Below, in pieces: positions 1 to 12,049 of a stretch of DNA of 28,557 nucleotides. Below the pieces are notes generated by a model. That model was not told where the DNA came from. It searched no databases and saw only the letters and a program-made list of their open reading frames with translations. Origin of the DNA: Schoenoplectus triqueter (taxonomy: Eukaryota > Streptophyta > Magnoliopsida > Poales > Cyperaceae); assembly GCA_964058805.1 (NCBI GenBank), contig CAXKVV010000415.1:1-28557 (forward strand), written 5' to 3'. The first letter of the stretch is position 1; each line of letters opens with the position of its first letter. Position numbers and translations under genes: made by a program.

Positions 1-954
1 CCGAGGGCGTCGGGTCCCGTTTTCATGTTTTGCGCTCCCGGAATCCTTATCGACGCTACCGAGGGCGTCGGGTCCCGTTTTCATGTTTTGCGCTCTCGGA
101 CTCGTTTTCCGCGTTGCCGAGGGCGTCAGGTCCCGTTTTCATGTTTTGCGCGTCCGGAATCGTTTTCGGAGGTACCAAGGGCGTCGGGTCTCATTTTCAT
201 GTTTTGCAAGCCAAGACTAGTTTTCGGAGGTACCAAGGGCGTCGGGTCTCATTTTCATGTTTTGCAAGCCCTGACTCGTTTTGGGATGTAACGTGGGCGT
301 CGGGTCCCGTTTTCATGTTTTGCGCTTCTGGACTCGTTTTCGGCGGTACCGAGGGTGTCGGGTACCGTTTTCATGTTTTGCGGTCCCGGACTCGCTTTCG
401 GTGTTACCGAGGACGTCGTGTCCCATTTTCATATTTTGCGCTCCCGGACTCGTTTTCAGCGGTACTGAGGGCGTCGGGTCCCGTTTTCAAGTTTTGCGCG
501 CCCGGACTCATTTTCGGCGGTACCGAGGGCGTCGGGTCTCGTTTTCATGTTTTGCGCTCTCGGACTCATTTTCGGCGGTACCGGGGGCGTCGGGTCCCGT
601 TTTCATGTTTTGCGCGCCTGGACTCGTTTTCGGTGTAACCGAGGACGTCGGATCCCATTTTCATATTTTGCGCTCCCGGACTCGTTTTCAGCGGTACTGA
701 GGGCGTCGGGTCCAGTTTTCATGTTTTGCGCTCCCGGAGTCGTTTTCGGCGGTACTGAGGGCGTCGCGTCCTGTTTTCATGTTTTGCGCGCCCAGACTCG
801 TTTTCGGCGGTACATGGGCGGCGGGTCCCGTTTTCATGTTTTGCGCTCCCAGACTCGTTTTCCGCGTGGCCGAGGGCGTCGGGGCCCGTTTTTATGTTTT
901 GCGCGCTCGAACTCGTTTTCGGCGATAACGTGGGCGCCTGGTCCCGATTTCATG

Positions 955-1250
955 TTTTGCGCTCCCGGACTCGTTTTCGGTTTTACCGAGTGCGTCGGGG
1001 CCCGTTTTCATGTTTTGCACGCCCGGAATCGTTTTCGGCGGTAACGTGGGCGGTGGGGCCCGTTCTCATGTTTTGCGCGACCGGACTCGTTTTCGGCGGT
1101 AACGTGGGCGTCTGGTGTCGTTTTCATGTTTTGCGCGGCCGGACTCGTTTTCGGCGGTACCAAGGGCGTCGGGTCTCATTTTCATGTTTTGCAAGCCCAG
1201 ACTCGTTTTCGGCGGTAACGTGGGCGTCGGGTCCCGTTTTCATGTTTTGC
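955..1250. repeat. Five-monomer block duplicated at 3276-3570
   Basis: A distinctive series (GGTTTTACCGAGTGCG, then GCACGCCCGGAATCG, then GGGCGGTGGGGCCCGTTC, then GGGCGTCTGGT, then the CAAGGGCGTC/GCAAGCCCAG type) occurs here and again 2321 bp downstream, one base more than 40 monomers. The variants GTTCTCATG and GCGGCCGGAC are rare elsewhere in the array and tie the two copies together. Ends are approximate. Confidence 0.8.
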
Positions 1251-3275
1251 GCTCTCGGACTCGTTTTCGGTGGTACCAAGGGCGTCGGGTCCCGTTTTCA
1301 TGTTTTGCGCTCCCGGACTCCTTTTCGGCGGTACCGAGGACGTCGGGTCCCATTTTCATATTTTGCGCTCCCGGACTCGTTTTCGGCGGTACCGACGGCG
1401 TCGGGTCCCGTTTTCATGTTTTGCTCTCCCGAAATCCTTTTCGGCGGTCCCGAGGGCGTTGGGTCCCATTTTCATGTTTTGCGCTCCCGGACTCGTTTTC
1501 GGCGGTACCGAGGGCGTCGGGTCCCGTTTTCATGTTTTTCGCTCCCGGCCTCGTTTTCGGCGCTACCGAAGGCGTTGGGTCCCGTTTTCATATTTTGCGC
1601 TCCCGGACTCATTTTCGGCGGTACCGAGGGCGTCGCGTCCCGTTTTCATGTTTTGCGCGCCCGGACTCGTTTTCGACGTTAACGTGAGCGGCGGGTCCCG
1701 ATTTCATGTTTTGCGCTCCCGTACTCGTTTTCGGTGTTACCGCGAGCGTCAGGGCCCGTTTTCATGTTTTGCGCGCCCGAACTCGTTTTCGGCGGTAACG
1801 TGGGCGTCGGGTGTCATTTTCATGTTTTGCGCTCCTAGACTCGTTTTCGGCGGTAACGTGGGCGTCGGGTCCCGTTTTCATGTTTTGCGCTCCCGGACTC
1901 GTTTTAGGCGAAAACGTGGGCGGCGGGTCCCGTTTTCATGTTTTGCGCTCCCGGACTCATTTTCGGTGTTACCGAGTGCGTCGGGGCCCGTTTTCTTGTT
2001 TTGCGCGCCCGGAATCATTTTCGGCGGGAACGTGGGCGTGGGGTCCTGTTTTCATGTTTTGCGCTCCCGGACTCGTTTCCGGCGCTACCGAGGGCGTCGG
2101 GTCCCGTTTTCATGTTTTGCGCTCCCGGACTCGTTTTCCGCGTTGCTGAGGGCGTCCGGTCCCGTTTTCATGTTTTGCTCGCCCGGACTCGTTTTCGGCG
2201 GTAACGTGGGCGTCGGGTCCCGTTTTCATGTTTTGCGCTCCCGGACTCATTTTCGGCGCTACCGAGGGCGTCGGGTCCCGTTTTCATGTTTTGCGCTCCC
2301 GGACTCGTTTTCCGCGTTGTTGAGGGCGTCCGGTCCCGTTTTCATGTTTTGCGCGCCCGGAATCGTTTTCGGCGGTACCGAGGGCACCGCGTCCCGTTAT
2401 AATGCTATGCGCTCCCGGACTCGTTTTTGGTGTTACCGACTGCGTCTGGGCCCGTTTTCATGTTTTGCGCGCCCGGACTCGTATTCGGCGGTAACGTGGG
2501 CGTCAGGTCGTGTTTTCAGGTTTTGCACAACCAGACTCATTTTCGGCGGTACCAAGGGCGTCGGATCTCATTTTCATGTTTTGCAAGCCCAGACTCGTTT
2601 TTGGCGGAAACGTGGGCGTCGGGTCCCGTTTTCATGTTTTGCGCTCCCGAACTCGTTTTCGGCGCTACCGAGGGCGTTGGGTACCATTTTCATGTTTTGC
2701 TCTCCCTGATTCGTTTTCGGTGTAACCGAGGACGTCGGGTCCCGTTTTCATTTTTTGCGCTCCCGGACTCGTTTTCGGCGGTACCGAGGGCGTCGGGTCC
2801 CGTTTTCATGTTTCGCGCGCCCAGAATCGTTTTCGGCGGTACCGAGGGCGTCGCATCCCGTTTTCATGTTTTGAGCGCCCGGACTCATTTTCGGCGGTAA
2901 CGTGGGCGGCGGGTCCCGTTTTCATGTTTTGCGCTCCCCGGACTTGTTTTCGGTGTTACCGAGTGTGTCGCGGCCCGTTTTCAAGTTTTGCGCGCCCGGA
3001 CTCGTTTTCGGCGATAACGTGGGCGGCGGGTCCCGTTTTCATGTTTTGCGCTCCCGGACTATTTTTCGGTGTTACCGAGTGCGTCAGGGCTTGTTTTCAT
3101 GTTTAACACGCCCGGAATCATTTTCGGCGGTAACGTGGGCGTGGGGTCCCGTTTTCATGTTTTGCTCTCCCGGACTCGTTTTCGACGGTACCAAGGGCGT
3201 CGGGTCTCATTTTCATGTTTTGCAAGCCCAGACTCGTTGTCGGCGGTAACGTGGGCGTCGGGTCCCGTTTTCATG

Positions 3276-3570
3276 TTTTGCGCTCCCGGACTCGTTTTCG
3301 GTTTTACCGAGTGCGTCGGGGCCCGTTTTCATGTTTTGCACGCCCGGAATCGTTTTCGGCGGTAACGTGGGCGGTGGGGCCCGTTCTCATGTTTTGCGCG
3401 CCCGGACTCGTTTTCGGCGGTAACGTGGGCGTCTGGTCCCGTTTTCATGTTTTGCGCGGCCGGACTCGTTTTCGGCGGTACCAAGGGCGTCGGGTCTCAT
3501 TTTCATGTTTTGCAAGCCCAGACTCGTTTTCGGCGGTAACGTGGGCGTGGGGTCCCGTTTTCATGTTTTG
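3276..3570. repeat. Copy of the 955-1250 five-monomer block
   Basis: This has the same series of rare variants as at 955-1250, offset 2321 bp. It lies just upstream of the large 3675-6650 block, so exchange events of different sizes are nested here. Ends are approximate. Confidence 0.8.
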
Positions 3571-3674
3571 CGCTCCCGAACTCGTTTTCGAGGGTACCAA
3601 GGGCGTCGGGTCTCCTTTTCATGTTTTGCAAGCCCATACTCGTTTTCGGCGGTAACGTGGGCGTCGGGTCCCGT

Positions 3675-6650
3675 TTTCATGTTTTGCGCGCCCGGAATCG
3701 CTTTCGGCGGTACCGAGTGCGTCGGGGCCCGTTTTCATTTTTTGCGCGCCCGGACTCGTTTTCGACGATAACGTGGGCGACGGGTCCCGTTTTCATGTTT
3801 TGCGCTCCCTGACTCGTTTTCGGTGTTACCGAGTGCGTCTGGGCTCGTTTTCATGTTTTGCACGCCCGGAATAGTTTTCGGCAGTAACGTGGGCGTGGGG
3901 TCCCGTTTTCATTTTTTGCGCTCCCGGACTCGTTTTCGACGGTACCATGGGAGTCGGGTCTCCTTTTCATGTTTTGCAAGCACATACTCGTTTTCGGCGA
4001 TAACGTGGGCGTCGGGTCCCGTTTTCATTTTTTGCGCTCCCGGACTCCTTTTCGGCGGTACCGAGGACGTCGGGTCCCATTTTCATGTTTTGCGCTCCCG
4101 GACTCATTTTCTGCGTTGCCGAGGGCGTCGGGTCCCGTTTTCATGTTTTGCGCGCCCGAAATCGTTTTCGGCGGAACCGAGGGCGCCGCGTCCCTTTTCG
4201 TGTTATGCGCTCCCGGACTCGTTTTCGATGTTACCAAGTGTGTCGGGGCCCGTTTTCATGTTTTGCTCGCCCGGACTCGTTTTCAGCGGTAACGTGGGCG
4301 GCGGGTCCCGTTTTCTTGTTTTGCGCTCTCGGACTCGTTTCGGTGTTGCCGAGTGCGTCGGGGGCTGTTTTCATGTTTTGCGCGCCCCGGACTCGTTTTT
4401 CGACGGTAACGAGGTCGTTTGGTCCCGTTTTCATGTTTTGCGCTCCCGAACTCGTTTTCGGCGGTAACGTGGGCGTCGGGTCTCTTTTTCATGTTTTGCA
4501 ATCCCGGACTCCTTTTCGGCGGTACCGAGGACGCCGGGTCCCATTTTCATGTTTTGCGCTCCCGGACTCATTTTCTGCGTTGCCGAGGGCGTCGGGTCCC
4601 GTTTTCATGTTTTGCGCGCACGGAATCGTTTTCGGCGGAATCGAGGGCGCCGTGTCCCTTTTTCGTGATATGCTCTCTCGGACTCGTTTTCGGTGTTACC
4701 GATTGTGTCGGGGCCCGTTTTCATGTTTTGCGCGCCCGGACTGATTTTCGGCGGTTACGTGGGCGGCGGGTCCCGTTTTCTTATTTTGCGCTCCCGGACT
4801 CGTTTCGGTGTTACCGAGTGCGTCGGGGTCTGATTTCATGTTTTGCTCGCCCGGACTCGTTTTTGGCGGTAACGTGGGCGTCGGGTCCCATTTTCATGTT
4901 TTGCGCTCCCGTACTCGTTTTCGGCGGTACCGAGGGCGTCGGGTCCCGTTTTCATGTTTTGCGCTCCCGGACTCCTTTTCGGCGGTATCGAAGACGTCGG
5001 GTCTCATTTTCATATTTTGCAAGCCCATACTCGTTTGCGGCGGTAACGTGGGCATCGGGTCACGTTTTCATGTTTTGCGCTCCTGAAATCGTTTTCGGTG
5101 TAACCGAGGACGTCGGGTCCCATTTTCATATTTTGCGCTCCCGGACTCGTTTTCGGCGGTACCGAGGGCGTCGGGTCACGTTTTCATGTTTCGCGCGCCC
5201 GGAATCGTTTTCGGCGGTACCGAGGGCGTCGGGTCACGTTTTCATGTTGCGCGCTCCCGGAATCGTTTTCGGCGGTACCGAGGGCGTCGCGACCCGTTTT
5301 CATGTTTAGCGCGCCCGGACTCGTTTTCAGCGGTAACGTGGGCGGCGGGTCCCGTTTTCATGTTTTGCGCTCGGAGACACGTTTTCCGCGGTACCGAGGG
5401 CGTCGGGTCCCGTTTTCATGTTTTGCGCTCCCGGACTCCTTTTCGGCAGTATCGAAGACGTCGGGTCCCATTTTCATATTTTGCAAGCCCATACTCATTT
5501 TCGGCGGTAACGTGGGCGTCGGGTCCCGTTTTCATGTTTTGCGCTCCCGGAATCGTTTTCGGTGTAACCGAGGACGTCGGGTCCCATTTTCATATTTTGC
5601 GCACCCGGACTCGTTTTCGACGGTACCGAGGGCGTCGGGTCACGTTTTCATGTTTCGCGCGCTCGGAATCGTTTTCGGCGGTACCGAGGGCGTCGCGTCC
5701 CGTTTTCATGTTTAGCACGCCCGGACTCGTTTTCGGCGGTAATGTGGGCGGCGGGTCCCGTTTTCATGTTTTGCGCTCCCGGACTCGTTTTCGGTGTTAC
5801 CGAGTGCGTCGGGGCCCATTTTCATTTTTTGCGCGCCCGGACTCGTTTTCGACGATAACGTGGGCGGCGGGTCCCGTTTTCTTGTTTTACGCTCCCGGAC
5901 TCGTTTCGGTGTTACCGAGTGCGTCGGGGGCTGTTTTCATGTTTTGCGCGCCCGGACTCGTTTTTCGACGGTAACGAGGGCGTCGGGTCCCGTTTTCTTG
6001 TTTTACGCTCCCGTACTCGTTTCGGTGTTACCGAGTGCGTCGGGGGCTGTTTTCATGTTTTGCGCGCCCGGACTCGTTTTTCGACGGTAACGAGGGCGTC
6101 GGGTCCCGTTTTCATGTTTTGCGCTCCCGGACTCGTTTTCGGCGGTACCAAGGGCGTCAGGTCCCATTTTCCTGTTTTGCAAGCCCAGACTCGTTTTCGG
6201 CGGTAACGTGGGCGTCGGGTCCCGTTTTCATGTTTTGCACTCCCGGACTCGTTTTCGGCGGTACCGAGGGCGTCGGGTCCCGTTTTCATGTTTTGCGCTC
6301 CCGGACTCCTTTTCGGCGGTACCGCGGACGTCGGGTCCCATTTTCATGTTTTGCACTCCCGGACTCGTTTTCTTCGTTGCCGAGGGCGTCGGGTCCCGTT
6401 TTCTTTTTTTGCCCGCCCGAAATTGTTTTCGGCGGAACCGAGGGCGCTCCCTTTTTCGTGTTATGCGCTCCCGGAGTCGCTTTCGATGTTACCGAGTGTG
6501 TCGGGGCCCGTTTTCATGTTTTGCGCGCCCGGATTCGTTTTCGGCGGTAACGTGGGCGGCGGATCCCGTTTTCTTGTTTTGCGCTCCCGGACTCGTTTCG
6601 GTGTTACCGAGTGCGTCGGGGGCTGTTTTCATGTTTTGCGTGCCCGGACT
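3675..6650. repeat. Large intra-array duplication, copy 1 (partner 7151-10065)
   Basis: About 2.9 kb of monomers in the same order and with the same private variants recur about 3476 bp further on. Unusual shared markers include GGAATAGTTTTCGGCAG (3869 and 7344), CGCGCCCCGGACTCG (4380 and 7857), the repeated CTCGTTTCGG/CTCGTTTTTCGACGG pairs, and the short deletion in GAGGGCGCTCCC (near 6440 and 9863). The offset drifts from 3475 to 3477 because of 1-bp indels. It is close to 60 monomers (3480 bp). Ends are judged by eye and may be off by one monomer. Confidence 0.88.
4061..5915. repeat. Run of an 8-monomer (about 464 bp) higher-order repeat
   Basis: The marker combination ACTCCTTTTCGG followed by CCGAGGACG or TCGAAGACG recurs with the post-marker position at 4061, 4525, 4988 and 5452, so the spacings are 464, 463 and 464 bp, or eight 58-bp monomers. 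Between the first two markers the variant types come in the same order: GAGGACG, then GCGTTGCCGAGGG, then the GGCGCCGCGTCCC/GTTATGCGC type, then the GTGTTACC-AGTGTGTCGGGGCC type, then AACGTGGGCGG with CTTGTTTTG, then a 57-bp type with CTCGTTTCGG. Later units drift in composition while keeping the spacing. The right limit is approximate. Confidence 0.8.
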
Positions 6651-7150
6651 CGTTTTTCGACGGTAACGTGGGCGTCGGGTCCCGTTTTCTTGTTTTGCGC
6701 TCCCGTACTCGTTTTTGGCGGTACCGAGGGCGTCGGGTCCCGTTTTCATGTTTTCCGCTCGCGGACTCCTTTTCGGCGGTATCGAAGACGTCGGGTCCCA
6801 TTTTCATATTTTGCAAGCCCATACTCGTTTTCGGCGATAACGTGGGCGTCGGGTCCCGTTTTCATGTTTTGCGCTCCCGGAATCGTTTTCGGTGTAACCG
6901 AGGACGTCGGGTCCCATTTTCATATTTTGCGCTCCCGGATTCGTTTTCAACGGTACCGTGGGCGTCGGGTCTCCTTTTCATGTTTTGCAAGCCCATACTC
7001 ATTTTCGGCGGTAACGTGGGCGTCGGGTCCCGTTTTCATGTTTCGCGCGCCCGAAATCGTTTTCGGCGGGACCGAGGGTGTCGCCTCCCGTTTTCATGTT
7101 TAGCGCACCCGGACTCGTTTTCCGCGTTGCTGAGGGCGTCCGGTCCCGGT

Positions 7151-10065
7151 TTCATGTTTTGCGCGCCCGGAATCGCTTTCAGCGGTACCGAGTGCGTCGG
7201 GGCCCGTTTTCATTTTTTGCGCGCCCGGACTCGTTTTCGACGATAACGTGGGCGACGGGTCCCGTTTTCATGTTTTGCGCTCCCTGACTCGTTTTCGGTG
7301 TTACCGAGTGCGTCTGGGCTCGTTTTCATGTTTTGCACGCCCGGAATAGTTTTCGGCAGTAACGTGGGCGTGGGGTCCCGTTTTCATTTTTTGCGCTCCC
7401 GGACTCGTTTTCGACGGTACCAAGGGAGTCGGGTCTCCTTTTCATGTTTTGCAAGCACATACTCGTTTTCGGCGGTAACGTGGGCGTCGGGTCCCGTTTT
7501 CATTTTTTGCGCTCCCGAACTCCTTTTCGGCGGTACCGAGGACGTCGGGTCCCATTTTCATGTTTTGCGCTCCCGGACTCATTTTCTGCGTTGCCGAGGG
7601 CGTCGGGTCCCGTTTTCATGTTTTGCGCGCCCGAAATCGTTTTCGGCGGAACCGAGGGCGCCGCGTCCCTTTTTCGTGTTATGCGCTCCCGGACTCGTTT
7701 TCGGTGTTACCAAGTGTGTCGGGGCCCGTTTTCATGTTTTGCTCGCCCGGACTCGTTTTCAGCGGTAACGTGGGCGGCGGGTCCCGTTTTCTTGTTTTGC
7801 GCTCTCGGACTCGTTTCGGTGTTGCCGAGTGCGTCGGGGGCTGTTTTCATGTTTTGCGCGCCCCGGACTCGTTTTTCGACGGTAACGAGGTCGTCGGGTC
7901 CCGTTTTCATGTTTTGCGCTCCCGAACTCGTTTTCGGCGGTAACGTGGGCGTCGGGTCTCTTTTTCATGTTTTGCAATCCCGGACTCCTTTTCGGCGGTA
8001 CCGAGGACGCCGGGTCCCATTTTCATGTTTTGCGCTCCCGGACTCATTTTCTGCGTTGCCGAGGGCGTCGGGTCCCGTTTTCATGTTTTGCGCGCACGGA
8101 ATCGTTTTCGGCGGAATCGAGGGCGCCGCGTCCCTTTTTCGTGATATGCGCTCCCGGACTCGTTTTCGGTGTTACCGATTGTGTCGGGGCCCGTTTTCAT
8201 GTTTTGCGCGCCCGGACTGATTTTCGGCGGTAACGTGGGCGGCGGGTCCCGTTTTCTTATTTTGCGCTCCCGGACTCGTTTCGGTGTTACCGAGTGCGTC
8301 GGGGTCTGGTTTCATGTTTTGCTCGCCCGGACTCGTTTTCGGCGGTAACGTGGGCGTCGGGTCCCATTTTCATGTTTTGCGCTCCCGTACTCGTTTTCGG
8401 CGGTACCGAGGGCGTCGGGTCCCGTTTTCATGTTTTGCGCTCCCGGACTCCTTTTCGGCGGTATCGAAGACGTCGGGTCTCATTTTCATATTTTGCAAGC
8501 CCATACTCGTTTGCGGCGGTAACGTGGGCGTCGGGTCACGTTTTCATGTTTTGCGCTCCAGAAATCGTTTTCGGTGTAACCGAGGACGTCGGGTCCCATT
8601 TTCATATTTTGCGCTCCCGGACTCGTTTTCGGCGGTACCGAGGGCGTCGGGTCACGTTTTCATGTTTCGCGCGCCCGGAATCGTTTTCGGCGGTACCGAG
8701 GGCGTCGGGTCACGTTTTCATGTTGCGCGCTCCCGGAATCGTTTTCGGCGGTACCGAGGGCGTCGCGTCCCATTTTCATGTTTAGCGCGCCCGGACTCGT
8801 TTTCAGCGGTAACGTGGGCGGCGGGTCCCGTTTTCATGTTTTGCGCTCCGAGACACGTTTTCCACGGTACCGAGGGCGTCGGGTCCCGTTTTCATGTTTT
8901 GCGCTCCCGGACTCCTTTTCGGCAGTATCGAAGACGTCGGGTCCCATTTTCATATTTTGCAAGCCCATACTCATTTTCGGCGGTAACGTGGGCGTCGGGT
9001 CCCGTTTTCATGTTTTGCGCTCCCGGAATCGTTTTCGGTGTAACCGAGGACGTCGGGTCCCATTTTCATATTTTGCGCACCCGGACTCGTTTTCGACGGT
9101 ACCGAGGGCGTCGGGTCACGTTTTCATGTTTCGCGCGCTCGGAATTGTTTTCGGCGGTACCGAGGGCGTCGCGTCCCGTTTTCATGTTTAGCGCGCCCGG
9201 ACTCGTTTTCGGCGGTAATGTGGGCGGCGGGTCCCGTTTTCATGTTTTGCGCTCCCGGACTCGTTTTCGGTGTTACCGAGTGCGTCGGGGCCCATTTTCA
9301 TTTTTTGCGCGCCCGGACTCGTTTTTGACGATAACGTGGGCGGCGGGTCCCGTTTTCTTGTTTTACGCTCCCGGACTCGTTTCGGTGTTACCGAGTGCGT
9401 CGGGGGCTGTTTTCATGTTTTGCGCGCCCGGACTCGTTTTTCGACGGAAACGAGGGCGTCGGGTCCCGTTTTCTTGTTTTACGCTCCCGTACTCGTTTCG
9501 GTGTTACCGAGTGCGTCGGGGGCTGTTTTCATGTTTTGCGCGCCCGGACTCGTTTTTCGACGGTAACGAGGGCGTCGGGTCCCGTTTTCATGTTTTGCGC
9601 TCCCGGACTCGTTTTCGGCGGTACCAAGGGCGTTAGGTCCCATTTTCCTGTTTTTGCAAGCCCAGACTCGTTTTCGGCGGTAACGTGGGCGTCGGGTCCC
9701 GTTTTCATGTTTTGCGCTCCCGGACTCGTTTTCGGCGGTACCGAGGGCGTCGGGTCCCATTTTCATGTTTTGCACTCCCGGAATCGTTTTCTTCGTTGCC
9801 GAGGGCGTCGGGTCCCGTTTTCTTTTTTTGCCCGCCCGAAATTGTTTTCGGCGGAACCGAGGGCGCTCCCTTTTTCGTGTTATGCGCTCCCGGAGTCGCT
9901 TTCGATGTTACCGAGTGTGTCGGGGCCCGTTTTCATGTTTTGCGCGCCCGGATTCGTTTTCGGCGGTAACGTGGGCGGCGGATCCCGTTTTCTTGTTTTG
10001 CGCTCCCGGACTCGTTTCGGTGTTACCGAGTGCGTCGGGGGTTGTTTTCATGTTTTGCGTGCCCG
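7151..10065. repeat. Large intra-array duplication, copy 2 (partner 3675-6650)
   Basis: This is the second copy of the block described at 3675. Differences between copies are scattered point changes and 1-bp indels, for example an extra T in the CCTGTTTTTGCAAG stretch near 9650. About 0.5 kb of array (6650-7150) separates the copies and is not part of the shared block. The similarity is clearly higher than between random monomers of the array, so the duplication is later than monomer divergence. Confidence 0.88.
7536..9390. repeat. Second run of the 8-monomer higher-order repeat
   Basis: The same marker as in the run starting at 4061 occurs at 7536, 8001, 8464 and 8928, with spacings of 465, 463 and 464 bp. 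This run is the copy of the first one created by the large duplication with an offset of about 3.48 kb, so it is not independent evidence for the 8-mer. A separate partial unit is seen at 6322 to 6782 (460 bp, with a short deletion near 6440). The CAAGGGCGTC type also repeats at 12,288/12,752 and at 13,622/14,086, each 464 bp apart. Confidence 0.8.
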
Positions 10066-10491
10066 GACTCGTTTTCGGCGGTAACCTGGGCGGCCGGTCC
10101 CGTTTTCTTATTTTGCGCTCCCGGACTCGTTTCGGTGTTACCGAGTGCGTCGGGGGTTGTTTTCATGTTTTGCGCACCCGGACTCGTTTTTCGACGGTAA
10201 CGAGGGCGTCGGGTCCCGTTTTCATGTTTTGCGCTCCTGGACTCGTTTTCGGCGGTACCAAGGGCGTCGGGTCTCATTTTCATGTTTTGCAAGCCCAGAC
10301 TCGTTTTCGGCGGAAACGGGGGCGTTGGGTCCCGTTTTCATGTTTTGCGCTCCCGGACTCGTTTTCGGCGCTACCGAGGGCGTCGGGTACCGTTTTCATG
10401 TTTTGCGCTCCCGGACTCGTTTTCGGTGTAACCGAGGACGTCGGGTCCCATTTTCATATTTTGCAGTCCCGGACTCGTTTTCGGCTGTACC
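9900..10491. repeat. Block duplicated at exactly 25 monomers (1450 bp), copy 1
   Basis: About 590 bp is nearly identical to 11,350-11,941 at an offset of 1450 bp, exactly 25 x 58. Shared private marks include GGTAACCTGGGCGG, GTTTTCTTATTTTGCGC, GGCGGAAACGGGGGCGTTG and TTTTGCAGTCCCGG. Weaker similarity with the same order extends back toward 9700. Copies diverge after GGCTGTACCGAG. Confidence 0.87.
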
Positions 10492-10649
10492 GAGTGCGTC
10501 GGGGGTTGTTTTCATGTTTTGCGCACCCGGACTCGTTTTTCGACGGTAACGAGGGCGTCGGGTCCCGTTTTCATGTTTTGCGCTCCTGGACTCGTTTTCG
10601 GCGGTACCAAGGTCGTCGGGTCTCATTTTCATGTTTTGCAAGGCCAGAC

Positions 10650-11128
10650 TCGTTTTCGGCGGTAACGTGGGCGTCGGGTCCCGTTTTCATGTTTTGCACT
10701 CCCGGACTCGTTTTCGGCTGTACCAAGGGCGTCGGGTCGTGTTTTCATGTTTTACACTCCCGGACTCTTTTTCGGCGGTACCAAGGGCGTCGGGTCTCAT
10801 TTTCATGTTTTGCAAGGCCAGACTCGTTTTCGGCGGTAACGTGGGCGTCAGGTCCCGTTTTCATGTTTTGCGCTCCCGGATTCGTTTTCGGCGGTAACGT
10901 GGGCGTCGGGTCCCGTTTTCATGTTTTGCGCTCCCGGACTCGTTTTCGGCTGTACCAAGGGCGTCAGGTCGTGTTTTCATGTTTTACACTCCCGGACTCT
11001 TTTTCGGCGGTACCAAGGGCGTCGGGTCTCATTTTCATGTTTTGCAAGGCCAGACTCGTTTTCGGCGGTAACGTGGGCGTCAGGTCCCGTTTTCATGTTT
11101 TGCGCTCCCGGATTCGTTTTCGGCGGTA
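10650..11128. repeat. Tandem duplication of a four-monomer unit (232 bp)
   Basis: Two adjacent copies, about 10,650-10,881 and 10,882-11,128, are offset by 232 bp, or four monomers. Both carry the unusual GTGTTTTCATGTTTTACAC (10,739 and 10,971), CGGACTCTTTTTCGG, GCAAGGCCAGAC and GGATTCGTTTTCGG. Only a few substitutions separate them, so the event looks young relative to the array. Confidence 0.88.
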
Positions 11129-11349
11129 CCGAGGGCGTCGGGTCCCGTTTTTATGTTTTGCGCTCCCGGACTCCTTTTTGGCGGTACCGAGGACGTCGGG
11201 TCCCATTTTCATGTTTTGCGCTCCCGAACTCATTTTCTGCGTAGCCGAGGGCGTCGGGTCCCGTTTTCATGTTTTGCGCGCCCGGAATCGTTTTCGGCGG
11301 AACCGAGGGCGCCACGTCCCTTTTTCGTGTTATGCGCTCCCGGACTCGT

Positions 11350-11941
11350 TTTCGGTGTTACCGAGTGTGTCGGGGCCTGTTTTCATGTTTTGCGTGCCCG
11401 GACTCGTTTTCGGCGGTAACCTGGGCGGCGGGTCCCGTTTTCTTGTTTTGCGCTCCCGGACTCGTTTCGGTGTTACCGAGTGCGTCGGGGGTTGTTTTCA
11501 TGTTTTGCGTGCCCGGACTCGTTTTCGGCGGTAACCTGGGCGGCGGGTCCCGTTTTCTTATTTTGCGCTCCCGGACTCGTTTCGGTGTTACCGAGTGCGT
11601 CGGGGGTTGTTTTCATGTTTTGCGCACCCGGACTCGTTTTTCGACGGTAACGAGGGCGTCGGGTCCCGTTTTCATGTTTTGCGCTCCTGGACTCGTTTTC
11701 GGCGGTACCAAGGGCGTCGGGTCTCATTTTCATGTTTTGCAAGCCCAGACTCGTTTTCGGCGGAAACGGGGGCGTTGGGTCCCGTTTTCATGTTTTGCGC
11801 TCCCGGACTCGTTTTCGGCGCTACCGAGGGCGTCGGGTACCGTTTTCATGTTTTGCGCTCCCGGACTCGTTTTCGGTGTAACCGAGGACGTCGGGTCCCA
11901 TTTTCATATTTTGCAGTCCCGGACTCGTTTTCGGCTGTACC
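11350..11941. repeat. Block duplicated at exactly 25 monomers (1450 bp), copy 2
   Basis: Partner of 9900-10491. Just inside its left part (about 11,400-11,560) a further two-monomer tandem repetition carries GGTAACCTGGGCGG twice, about 115 bp apart, consistent with one 57-bp and one 58-bp monomer. Confidence 0.87.
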
Positions 11942-12049
11942 GAGGGCGTCGGGTACCGTTTTCATGTTTTGCGCGCCCGGAATCGTTTTCGGCGGTACCG
12001 AGGGCGTCGCGTCCTGTTTTCATGTTTTGCGCGCCCGGACTCGTTTTCA

